Assembly (NCBI GenBank): GCA_020441605.1
Contig: JAGRLX010000062.1
Location: 1-6,422 of the forward strand
Reading direction: 5' to 3'
DNA: 6,422 nucleotides
DNA from: Alphaproteobacteria bacterium
Lineage (GTDB): Bacteria; Pseudomonadota; Alphaproteobacteria; Rhizobiales; Aestuariivirgaceae
Below, piece after piece: positions 1-5,435 of the stretch (position 1 is its first letter; the number at the start of each line of letters is the position of its first letter). The translations under genes were made by a program, and so were the position numbers. The notes beneath the pieces were generated by a model. The model was not told the DNA's origin. It did not search any database and worked only from the letters and a program-made list of their open reading frames with translations.

Positions 1-125
1 GTGTCGCAACCGACATGGGTGCCCGTCAGACCAAGTTTGTCACGCAGGAACTCGACCAGCAGGGTGCGGCCTTCGACTTCGCCACACACTGCCTGTCCAT
101 TTACTTTCATCGAAATTGCCGGCAT
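1..125 (-). CDS. CoxS/XDH-type [2Fe-2S] ferredoxin small subunit, N-terminal part (cut by window edge)
   Basis: The reverse strand from an ATG at 123-125 encodes 41 complete residues that run off the left edge: [13 protein letters not shown], then [19 protein letters not shown], then THVGCD. This is the N-terminal ferredoxin fold of small subunits of the molybdenum hydroxylase family (aerobic CO dehydrogenase CoxS, xanthine dehydrogenase, isoquinoline oxidoreductase). The GCD at residues 39-41 opens the first cluster motif (normally GCDT/GCE, then two more Cys), so C40 should be an iron ligand; the others lie outside. A strong Shine-Dalgarno (GGAGGAG, reverse of 132-138) sits 6 bases upstream of the ATG and fixes the start; Met6 is a weaker alternative. 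Family members transfer electrons from a Mo-cofactor large subunit to an FAD subunit, normally encoded next door, which would be to the left of this window. Which enzyme it belongs to cannot be decided from 41 residues. Confidence 0.85.
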   Translation of the reverse strand, partial: MPAISMKVNGQAVCGEVEGRTLLVEFLRDKLGLTGTHVGCD

Positions 126-380
126 CGACCTCTCCTCCCATAATTCCCCGGACATGCCGAATCACACCTACTACCTGGTTCAGTCCTGTTGGTGATCCGC
201 CGGGGGCAAATGTCTTCGCCGCGCGCATACTCATCCGTGAAAGCCGGAGCGTCAAGGACCCTCAAGGCCATGATCGGGATAATATTTTTTCACAATTCCA
301 GTTTGTGCACCGCACAAACAGAACCCCACAGTCGGCGGAGACGTATAGGTCTGGCAAACTGTCAGGAAAGGACGACTGTC
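126..380. other. Divergent intergenic region between the ferredoxin subunit and the DUF4864 gene
   Basis: This 255-bp stretch separates two divergently transcribed genes, so it should hold promoters for both. Positions 126-260 show no recognisable gene. An AT-rich patch at about 280-292 (GATAATATTTTTT) could contain a -10 element for the rightward gene, but no matching -35 is convincing. A perfect inverted repeat lies at 301-319. A Shine-Dalgarno for the rightward gene (AAGGA, 368-372) lies 8 bases before its ATG. Reading frames through the region lack family-like sequence and are treated as non-coding. Confidence 0.5.
301..319. promoter_or_regulatory. Perfect 8-bp inverted repeat, candidate operator
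   Basis: GTTTGTGC (301-308) and GCACAAAC (312-319) are exact reverse complements separated by ACC. The repeat lies between divergent genes, 62 bases before the DUF4864 start and just downstream of an AT-rich patch. No T-run follows on the rightward strand, so it does not look like a terminator. The size and symmetry suit a dimeric helix-turn-helix repressor site. The cognate regulator is unknown, and a small hairpin in the 5' leader is the alternative. Confidence 0.4.
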
Positions 381-806
381 ATGTTCCGAAAACTTGTCTT
401 GACCGTGCTTCTTTTCCTCGCCCCCATCGCAGCTCAGGCAGAGACTCCCGATGCCGCCGATGGACTGGCCTTCCAACGCATCATAGCGGCCCAGATCGAG
501 GCTTTCAGAGCCGATGATGGCCCGCTGGCCTACAGCTATGCTGCGCCGGTCATTCAACGGATATTCCCCAGCCCCGAAACCTTCATGGACATGGTGAAAC
601 GTGGATATCGGCCCCTCTATCGTCCGCAGTCGTTCAGGTTCGGCGAAAGCGGCCCGGACGACGCTGGGCGTCCGTCTCAGCGCGTCATCGTGGTAGGCCC
701 CGATGGCATGACCTACGAGGCGCTGTACAGTTTCGAGCGCCAGCCAGACGGAAACTGGAAGATCAACGGCTGCCGGTTGTTGCTGGCGTCTGGATTGGAC
801 GCCTGA
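381..806 (+). CDS. DUF4864 domain-containing exported protein
   Basis: This encodes 141 residues. The ATG at 381 is preferred over upstream in-frame starts because it follows a Shine-Dalgarno (AAGGA, 368-372) and begins a clean signal peptide: basic MFRK, hydrophobic core at about 5-15, and an AQA|E cleavage site near residue 20. The mature part is a compact domain resembling DUF4864, a small periplasmic family of unknown function common in Alphaproteobacteria. Visible family-like motifs are QIEAFRADD (38-46), YSYAAP (51-56), the segment around MVKRGYRPLYRP (71-82), and ERQPDGNWKINGC (119-131). The alternating aromatic and charged pattern with a final Trp/Gly-containing strand recalls SnoaL/NTF2-like alpha+beta folds, but that is inference. 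It is followed by the DUF2585 gene on the same strand after about 100 bases; nothing shows that the two share a function. Confidence 0.85.
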   Translation: MFRKLVLTVLLFLAPIAAQAETPDAADGLAFQRIIAAQIEAFRADDGPLAYSYAAPVIQRIFPSPETFMDMVKRGYRPLYRPQSFRFGESGPDDAGRPSQRVIVVGPDGMTYEALYSFERQPDGNWKINGCRLLLASGLDA

Positions 807-851
807 CAGCAGACCCGATCCCGGCGAGGCCTGCGCATTCAGGAGAGGGCC

Positions 852-908
852 ATGCCGACAATCCCCCCGTTTTCTGCCACCTTCCGGCGGGTTAGTGTCT
901 TGACGTGA
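852..908 (+). CDS. 18-codon leader-like ORF overlapping the DUF2585 start
   Basis: An ATG at 852 follows a strong purine-rich Shine-Dalgarno (AGGAGAGG, 841-848). It reads [18 protein letters not shown] and then TGA at 906-908. The stop overlaps the GTG start of the DUF2585 gene in the arrangement GTGA (905-908). The following gene has no good ribosome site of its own, so this ORF could deliver ribosomes to it by translational coupling. Alternatively these residues could be the original N-terminus of the membrane protein, split by a one-base frameshift or a sequence error. The peptide matches no family I recognise. Confidence 0.35.
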   Translation: MPTIPPFSATFRRVSVLT

Positions 909-1468
909 GAATCACCCGCACATGGATGGTGGCCGCTCTCGTGGCGATCATCGTGACAGTTGCATCTCTGCTGCTGATGGGCCGAGAGCCAATCTGCAAG
1001 TGCGGCTATGTCAAGCTGTGGCACGGTCAAGTCTTCAGTTCCGAGAACAGCCAGCACATCGCCGACTGGTACACACTCTCCCACGTCATTCACGGCTTCC
1101 TCATGTACGGTATCCTCTGGCTCGGAGCCGGCCGGCTGCCCATCGGACTCCGCCTCTTCATCGCCGTGTTGGTCGAGTCGGGCTGGGAAGTTTTCGAGAA
1201 CAGCAGCTTCATCATCAACCGCTATCGGGAAGCGACCATTTCGCTCAATTACTATGGCGACAGCGTCCTCAATTCCGCGAGCGACATTCTGGCCATGGTG
1301 CTGGGCTTCGTTCTCGCCAAGCAGTTGCCGATCTGGACGACTGTGACGCTGGCCCTCGCCATGGAACTTTTCGCCGGCTACATGATCCGTGACAATCTGG
1401 CCCTGAACATCGTCATGCTCGCCTGGCCGCTCGAGGCGATCCGGCAGTGGCAAGCGGGTGGCGGCTGA
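905..1468 (+). CDS. DUF2585 (UPF0314) family integral membrane protein
   Basis: This encodes 187 residues starting at GTG 905; Met8 (ATG 926) is a possible alternative. The protein is mostly hydrophobic, with likely membrane segments at about 7-25, 58-76, 79-95, 125-140 and 143-160, and perhaps 165-180. Conserved-looking polar motifs sit between or inside these segments: [11 protein letters not shown] (31-41), SSENSQH (45-51), DWYTLSH (54-60), ESGWEVFEN (91-99), INRYREAT (104-111) and [10 protein letters not shown] (118-127). This pattern matches the alphaproteobacterial UPF0314/DUF2585 membrane family, whose function is not established. The acidic, Asn and His residues in the membrane core suggest a catalytic or transport role, which is inference. 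The start overlaps the stop of a short leader ORF, and no strong Shine-Dalgarno lies directly upstream. It converges on the small gene at 1484-1711 with only 15 bases between the stops. Confidence 0.85.
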   Translation: MRITRTWMVAALVAIIVTVASLLLMGREPICKCGYVKLWHGQVFSSENSQHIADWYTLSHVIHGFLMYGILWLGAGRLPIGLRLFIAVLVESGWEVFENSSFIINRYREATISLNYYGDSVLNSASDILAMVLGFVLAKQLPIWTTVTLALAMELFAGYMIRDNLALNIVMLAWPLEAIRQWQAGGG

Positions 1469-1483
1469 CCGCCAAGCGCCGCC

Positions 1484-1711
1484 CTATCGCCCCAGACGGG
1501 GATAGGACGGTTCGATCAGGTAATAGGCCCAGAGCGAAACGTATTTCTCGCCATAGACCAAGACCCTGCAGATGTCCCCCGAGACGGACGTTACCGGCCC
1601 TTCGCGGCCATCCGGGATCATGACCTTCTGGCCCACTTCGCACCAATTCCCTGGCTGGGGAGGTTGATTGGCGACGGTGGCCAACATGAAAACCGCGACA
1701 AGGCTGCCCAT
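1484..1711 (-). CDS. Small membrane-anchored hypothetical protein
   Basis: Taking ATG 1711 gives 75 residues. The frame also has TTG starts at 1717 and 1723, and the 1723 start would give a fuller N-terminal membrane segment (MTLVMGSLVAVFMLATVA). No clear Shine-Dalgarno supports any choice. After the anchor and a Pro-rich linker (NQPPQPGNW) comes a compact domain with CEVGQKVMIPDG, GPVTSVSGDICRVLVYG and SLWAYYLIEPSYP. It holds two Cys, at residues 24 and 48 in the ATG numbering. The strand-rich Gly-turn pattern suggests a small beta-barrel, possibly SH3-like, facing the periplasm. I do not recognise a named family. It lies 31 bases downstream of the regulator gene on the same strand, so they may share a transcript, but a role in carnitine metabolism is not shown. 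Confidence 0.6.
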   Translation of the reverse strand: MGSLVAVFMLATVANQPPQPGNWCEVGQKVMIPDGREGPVTSVSGDICRVLVYGEKYVSLWAYYLIEPSYPRLGR

Positions 1712-1742
1712 GACCAAAGTCAAGCCGGTTGCGACGGAGAAA

Positions 1743-2681
1743 TCAACCCTTGCGCAGCGCCGAGGGCGGCTTACCGTAGCGCGCCCGGAAACTGCGTGAG
1801 AACAGCGGCAATGAGGAAAACCCGCAGGCGACCGCAATTTCCCGGACGCTCATGGGCGAATAGGTGAGCAGCCGCTCCGCCTTCTCCAGCCGGAGTTTTT
1901 GATAGAGGCCCATCGGACGTTCCTTGAGCTCGCTGCGAAACAGCCGTTCCATCTGCCGGACGGAGATGCCTGCGATCGCCGCGAGGTCGGCCGCATCCAG
2001 GGGGTCCTCGCCCTGCTCTTCCATCGCCGTGATGATCTTCAGCAGCCGTGGATCTGTCGTTCCGTAGCGGGCCGCCGCCGGAAGCCTCGCTTGAAGAGGA
2101 GTGTCGACCGAACGGAAATGCACCAGCTGATCGGCCACGGCTACCGCCAGCGGCCGGCCGAGCAGCCGCCCAATCCAATCCAGCATCATGTCGATGGCGG
2201 CAGCCCCGCCGGCACAGGTCATGCGGTCCCGGTCGGCGACAAACAGCGCCTGCTCAGCCTGAACCCTGGGATAGCTTTCGCGAAAACCCGGCAGGCTTTC
2301 CCAGTGACAGGTCGCCCGGTAGCCGTCGAGCACCCCCGCCGAGGCCAGGAGAAAGGGACCCGTGTCAATCGCCGCCAAAGACACCCTGTTTCTTGCCAGT
2401 TTCGTGATCGCTCCCAGCATGGGCCGCGTGATGCCCCGTTCCGGAGCGTAACTGGCGGATATGACCGCCATGTCCGGCCGGCCAAGATCCCCTAGGTTGC
2501 CCGAGACCGATACCGGAATGTCGTTCGACGCCGCCACCGGATTGCCATCCGCCGAAATGAACCGCCACGAGAAGGTGGGGCCAGCAAAGCGGTTGGCAAC
2601 CCGCAACGGCTCAAGCGCGCCATAGAGCGCGATCATCGCGAAGCGCGGAACCAGGACGAATGCGACGTCATAAGTGGGCAT
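1743..2681 (-). CDS. cdhR: GlxA/CdhR-type transcriptional regulator (DJ-1/PfpI-like domain plus AraC HTH)
   Basis: This encodes 312 residues, a normal length for the GlxA group. Residues about 4-185 form a DJ-1/PfpI-like domain. The nucleophile-elbow position reads AIDTGPFLLASAG (104-116), with Asp106 where DJ-1 enzymes have Cys, so it should be a ligand sensor and not an enzyme. Further group hallmarks are HWE (126-128) and CAGGAAAIDMML (156-167). The C-terminus is an AraC domain with two helix-turn-helix units: LAAIAGISVRQMERLF (233-248) and SVREIAVACGFSS (278-290), ending in FRARYGKPPSALR. The gene is divergent from the carnitine operon, as cdhR and relatives often are, so it probably activates that operon in response to carnitine or a metabolite. 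The symbol rests on this context; other members of the group (GbdR, ArgR, SouR types) sense different ligands. No Shine-Dalgarno precedes the ATG. Confidence 0.85.
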   Translation of the reverse strand: MPTYDVAFVLVPRFAMIALYGALEPLRVANRFAGPTFSWRFISADGNPVAASNDIPVSVSGNLGDLGRPDMAVISASYAPERGITRPMLGAITKLARNRVSLAAIDTGPFLLASAGVLDGYRATCHWESLPGFRESYPRVQAEQALFVADRDRMTCAGGAAAIDMMLDWIGRLLGRPLAVAVADQLVHFRSVDTPLQARLPAAARYGTTDPRLLKIITAMEEQGEDPLDAADLAAIAGISVRQMERLFRSELKERPMGLYQKLRLEKAERLLTYSPMSVREIAVACGFSSLPLFSRSFRARYGKPPSALRKG

Positions 2682-2682
2682 G

Positions 2683-2723
2683 GTCGAAAAAAGAAAAACA
2701 TTCGTCGGAAATAGTCAAATAGG
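2683..2723. promoter_or_regulatory. Helically phased direct repeats, candidate CdhR-type operator
   Basis: Three related blocks begin at 2683 (GTCGAAAAAA), 2704 (GTCGGAAATA) and 2714 (GTCAAATAGG). The steps are 21 and 10 bases, close to two turns and one turn of the helix. The first two blocks agree at 8 of 10 positions. AraC-family proteins typically bind two direct half-sites about 21 bases apart, so this is a plausible activator site. It overlaps the possible leftward -35, which would also allow autoregulation. The A-rich composition makes chance similarity a real possibility. Confidence 0.35.
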
Positions 2724-2758
2724 AAAATCACCGTGCGCTTAGTGTCGCCGCCATCCAC

Positions 2759-2764
2759 AGGAGG
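2759..2764 (+). promoter_or_regulatory. Strong ribosome binding site of the BKACE gene
   Basis: AGGAGG is a perfect Shine-Dalgarno core placed 5 bases before the ATG at 2770. It confirms that start over the earlier in-frame-looking starts and suggests high translation of the first operon gene. Confidence 0.85.
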
Positions 2765-2769
2765 ATTTC

Positions 2770-3660
2770 ATGCAGCCCAAAGTCATCATCACCTGCGCTG
2801 TCACCGGTGCGGGCGACACCGTCGGCAAGCACCCGGCCATTCCGGTCACCCCCGAACAGATCGCCAATTCCGCCCTCGAAGCGGCCAGCGCCGGTGCAAC
2901 CGTCGTCCATTGTCATGTGCGCGATCCCAAGACCGGCAAGGGAGCCCGAAGCGTCCACCTCTACCGTGAGGTGATGGAGCGCATCCGCGATAAGAACAAG
3001 GACGTGATCATCAACCTGACCGCCGGCATGGGTGGCGATGTCGAAGTGGGCAGCGGCGAGACCCCGATGAACTGGGGTCCCGGCACCGACCTTGTCGGCC
3101 CCCAGGAACGGCTCGTCCACATCAAGGAACTACGCCCGGAAATCTGCACCCTCGATTGCGGTACCCTTAATTTCGGCGACGGCCACACCATCGTCATCCA
3201 GACCCCGGCGCAATTGCGCGAGCAGGCCCGGCTGATCAAGTCCTACGGCGTCAAGCCCGAGATGGAGATCTTCGACAGCGGAAACCTGTGGTTTGCCAAG
3301 CAGCTCTGCGCTGAAGGCCTGATTGACGACCCGCCGCTGTTTCAACTCTGCCTCGGCATTCCGTGGGGTGCGCCCTATGACAGCGAGACCATGGCCTATC
3401 AGAAGGCGCAACTGCCTCCGAATGCCATATGGGCCGCCTTCGGCATCGGCCGGAACGAGTTTCCGGCGGTGGCCCAGGCCGTGCTGCTCGGCGGCCACGT
3501 GCGCGTCGGCCTCGAGGACAATCTCTGGCTCGAGCGCGGTGTCCATGCGTCCAATGGCACCCTGGTGGAAAAGGCGGTGAAGATCATCGAGATTCTCGGC
3601 ACCAAGGTGGCATCGCCGGACGAAGGCCGCGAGATTCTCAAACTCGCCCCAAGGACATAG
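2770..3660 (+). CDS. cdhC: BKACE family 3-dehydrocarnitine:acetyl-CoA cleavage enzyme (DUF849)
   Basis: This encodes 296 residues, a typical length for beta-keto acid cleavage enzymes (BKACE, formerly DUF849), which are cytoplasmic zinc TIM barrels. Family signatures are VTGAG (11-15), HCHVRD (47-52) with the metal-binding pair His47/His49, INLTAGMGG (81-89), TLNFGD (132-137), PEMEIFD (163-169) and RVGLEDN (245-251). Arg245, Glu249 and Asp250 match Arg226, metal ligand Glu230 and Asp231 of the characterised enzyme Kce. All catalytic positions I can place are kept. The predicted reaction is 3-dehydrocarnitine plus acetyl-CoA giving betainyl-CoA and acetoacetate. The assignment to dehydrocarnitine rests on the next gene being L-carnitine dehydrogenase, which starts 2 bases after this stop, and on the divergent GlxA regulator. 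The BKACE family also cleaves other beta-keto acids, so the substrate is inferred and the fold and chemistry are firm. Confidence 0.9.
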   Translation: MQPKVIITCAVTGAGDTVGKHPAIPVTPEQIANSALEAASAGATVVHCHVRDPKTGKGARSVHLYREVMERIRDKNKDVIINLTAGMGGDVEVGSGETPMNWGPGTDLVGPQERLVHIKELRPEICTLDCGTLNFGDGHTIVIQTPAQLREQARLIKSYGVKPEMEIFDSGNLWFAKQLCAEGLIDDPPLFQLCLGIPWGAPYDSETMAYQKAQLPPNAIWAAFGIGRNEFPAVAQAVLLGGHVRVGLEDNLWLERGVHASNGTLVEKAVKIIEILGTKVASPDEGREILKLAPRT

Positions 3661-3662
3661 TC

Positions 3663-4655
3663 ATGGCCCAGATCAAGACCGTCGGCATCGCCGGCACCGG
3701 CCTGATCGGCGCGGGCTGGGCAGCACGGCTCCTGTTCCGGGGGTTCAACGTGGTAGCCTATGACGTCTCTCCGGCCGCCGAAGCCAAGCTCAAGGCCCAG
3801 ATCAAGACCGCATGGCCGTCGCTTGAGGCGCTTCTGGGCAAGCCCACCAAGAAGGGCAAGCTCACATTCACCACCGATCTCAGGGAGATGGCAGAGAAAG
3901 CTGACTTCATTCATGAAGCGGCACCCGAACGTGAAGACCTCAAGATTAGACTGTTCAAGGAGATCGACGCTGCCGCCCGGCCGGAGGTCATCATCGCCTC
4001 GTCGTCTTCCGGCTTTCTGCCCACCAATCTGCAAAGTCAGTGCCGTCATCCCGGGCGGGTGATCATCGGTCACCCCTTCAATCCTGTCTATCTCCTGCCG
4101 CTGGTGGAGATCGTGCCGGGCGAAAAGACCTCGGCCGAAGCCCTGGACCGGGCCGCCACCTACTTTGAACAGATCGGTATGCAGGTGCTGCGCCTCAAGC
4201 GCGAGATCATGGGCTATGTCTGCGACCGCCTCCAGGAAGCCCTGTGGCGCGAGGCGCTCCACATCCTCAACAAGGATATTGCCACCACCGGCGACATCGA
4301 CGACGCGATCGTCTACTCCGCCGGCATGCGCTGGGCCTTCATGGGCTCGTTCCTCACCTATCACGTGGCCGGTGGCCCCGGCGGCATGCGCGACTTCATC
4401 AAGCAGTTCGATCCGACCCTCGAACTCGACTGGACCGATCTCAAGTTCCCGAAGTGGAACAAGGCGCTTGAGACCCGCCTGGTCGAAGGCTGCGAGGCCC
4501 AGGCCGCGGGCCAGACGGTTGCCGAGATCGAGGCCAAGCGCAACGCCGTGCTCGTTGACATGATGAAGCTTTTCAAGAAGCACAAGATCGGCGCCGGCCT
4601 GGTGCTGGAGCGGGAACAGAAGGCGCGCCGGAAGAAGCCTGTCGGGAAGAAATAG
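3663..4655 (+). CDS. lcdH: L-carnitine dehydrogenase (3-hydroxyacyl-CoA dehydrogenase-like)
   Basis: This encodes 330 residues. The start at 3663 is chosen because it has a Shine-Dalgarno (AAGGA, 3651-3655) and immediately gives the Rossmann strand; the open frame upstream lies inside the previous gene. Residues 5-34 hold the dinucleotide site GIAGTGLIGAGWA, with Asp34 ending the second strand and favouring NAD+. SSSSG (113-117) and GHPFNP (136-141) follow; His137 and Glu149 (in LVEIV) correspond to the catalytic His-Glu pair of 3-hydroxyacyl-CoA dehydrogenases. The helical C-terminal domain begins near 185 and contains YSAGMRWAFMG and AGGPGG (236-241), which I associate with carnitine dehydrogenases. 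The predicted reaction is L-carnitine plus NAD+ to 3-dehydrocarnitine. The length matches the Pseudomonas enzyme (about 320); there is no C-terminal hotdog thioesterase domain such as is fused in some rhizobial homologues. The last 25 residues are a basic tail ending KKPVGKK. Confidence 0.9.
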   Translation: MAQIKTVGIAGTGLIGAGWAARLLFRGFNVVAYDVSPAAEAKLKAQIKTAWPSLEALLGKPTKKGKLTFTTDLREMAEKADFIHEAAPEREDLKIRLFKEIDAAARPEVIIASSSSGFLPTNLQSQCRHPGRVIIGHPFNPVYLLPLVEIVPGEKTSAEALDRAATYFEQIGMQVLRLKREIMGYVCDRLQEALWREALHILNKDIATTGDIDDAIVYSAGMRWAFMGSFLTYHVAGGPGGMRDFIKQFDPTLELDWTDLKFPKWNKALETRLVEGCEAQAAGQTVAEIEAKRNAVLVDMMKLFKKHKIGAGLVLEREQKARRKKPVGKK

Positions 4656-4664
4656 GAGCACGGA

Positions 4665-5432
4665 ATGGCCCAGCGCGTCATGATAACCGCCGCGGCCGAT
4701 GGCATTGGCCGGGTGATAGCCAAGGCCTTCGCCGAGCAGGGAGCCCGTGTTCACATCTGCGACGTGAATGAAGCAGCCCTCGCAAGGTTCCGCGACGAGT
4801 TTCCCAACATCGCCGCCAGCCATGTCAACGTCAGCGACGAGGGCCAGGTCGACGCGTGGTTCGACGATGCACTGGTTGACCTTGGCGGCCTCGACGTCCT
4901 GGTCAACAATGCCGGCATCAAGGGCCCGACTGCGCCCGTCGACGACATCGACTATGCCGACTGGCGGGACTGCATGGCGATCTGCCTCGACTCCCAATTC
5001 CTCTGCGCGAGGCGGGCCGCCCCGGTGATGAAGGATCAGAAATCGGGGTCGATCATCAACATGTCGTCCACGGCAGGCTTGTTCGGCTTCGGCAACCGCT
5101 CGCCCTATGCGGCGGCGAAATGGGCGGTGATCGGCTTCACCAAATCACTTGCCATCGAACTGGGACCATACGATGTGCGCTGCAATGCCATCTGCCCGGG
5201 CTCGGTGGCAGGCGACCGCATCAACCGGGTGATCCAGGGCGAGGCCGAACTCCGCGGCGTGCCATTCGATGAGGTGGCCAGGGAACTGACCTGGTCGCAA
5301 TCGATCCCGCGTTTCGTGGACCCCGAAGAAATCGCCGACATGTGCCTGTTTCTGGCAGGCCCCGGCTCCCGGATGGTCTCCGGCCAGGCCATCGCCGTCG
5401 ACGGACATTCCGAAACATTCCACATCAGGTAG
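4665..5432 (+). CDS. SDR family NAD(H)-type oxidoreductase with altered motifs
   Basis: This encodes 255 residues, the usual size of a classical short-chain dehydrogenase. Shine-Dalgarno AGGAG (4654-4658) overlaps the stop of the previous gene and lies 6 bases before the ATG. The cofactor motif reads TAAADGIG (8-15) in place of the usual TGxxxGIG. Asp33 at the end of the second strand predicts NAD(H). NNAG (81-84), the catalytic Ser (Ser134/135 in NMSSTAG) and YAAAK (Tyr148, Lys152) are intact, and PGSVAGDRI (178-186) follows. The Asn of the classical tetrad aligns with Cys107 in MAICLDSQF. The C-terminal GQAIAVDGHSE is typical. It probably oxidises a secondary alcohol, or reduces the ketone, of a carnitine-related compound. 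D-carnitine or another hydroxylated betaine is a possible substrate, but none can be assigned from sequence. It is third in the operon. Confidence 0.85.
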   Translation: MAQRVMITAAADGIGRVIAKAFAEQGARVHICDVNEAALARFRDEFPNIAASHVNVSDEGQVDAWFDDALVDLGGLDVLVNNAGIKGPTAPVDDIDYADWRDCMAICLDSQFLCARRAAPVMKDQKSGSIINMSSTAGLFGFGNRSPYAAAKWAVIGFTKSLAIELGPYDVRCNAICPGSVAGDRINRVIQGEAELRGVPFDEVARELTWSQSIPRFVDPEEIADMCLFLAGPGSRMVSGQAIAVDGHSETFHIR

Positions 5433-5435
5433 ATC

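Larger units (their letters stand above)
2682..2769. promoter_or_regulatory. Divergent promoter region between cdhR-like gene and carnitine operon
   Basis: These 88 bp are the only non-coding sequence between the regulator and the operon, so they should carry both promoters and the operator. The half next to the regulator is strongly A-rich (2686-2729), unlike the surrounding coding DNA. A consensus-like -35, TTGACT, reads leftward at 2718-2713. Seventeen bases further is only a poor -10 (TTCTTT, 2695-2690), which would put the regulator's transcript start within a few bases of its ATG. No convincing sigma-70 pair is seen for the rightward operon, which would fit a promoter needing an activator. 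Confidence 0.6.

Noticed and set aside
40..255. Reverse-strand 71-residue and forward-strand open frames at the left edge
   Set aside because: They overlap the reverse-strand ferredoxin-type gene in other frames. Only the frame starting at 125 shows family sequence and a Shine-Dalgarno.
189..380. N-terminal extension of the DUF4864 protein
   Set aside because: The extension would bury the clear signal peptide that starts at ATG 381, and that ATG has a well-placed Shine-Dalgarno.
1459..1474. 6-bp stem with a 4-base loop (TGGCGG / CCGCCA) over the DUF2585 stop codon as a terminator
   Set aside because: No T-run follows on either strand and short GC stems are common in this DNA. It could slow polymerase between the convergent genes but cannot be called a terminator.
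3429..3662. N-terminal extension of the carnitine dehydrogenase to an upstream in-frame ATG
   Set aside because: The extra 78 residues overlap the BKACE gene and look like a shifted reading of it. The Rossmann motif begins immediately after ATG 3663, which has its own Shine-Dalgarno.
3399..4997. 532-residue open frame on the reverse strand across the BKACE, dehydrogenase and SDR genes
   Set aside because: It lies opposite three genes with clear family motifs. Its translation is low in recognisable domains and rich in Gly, Asp, His and Leu, as expected for the antisense of GC-rich codons. It has no plausible ribosome site or promoter.
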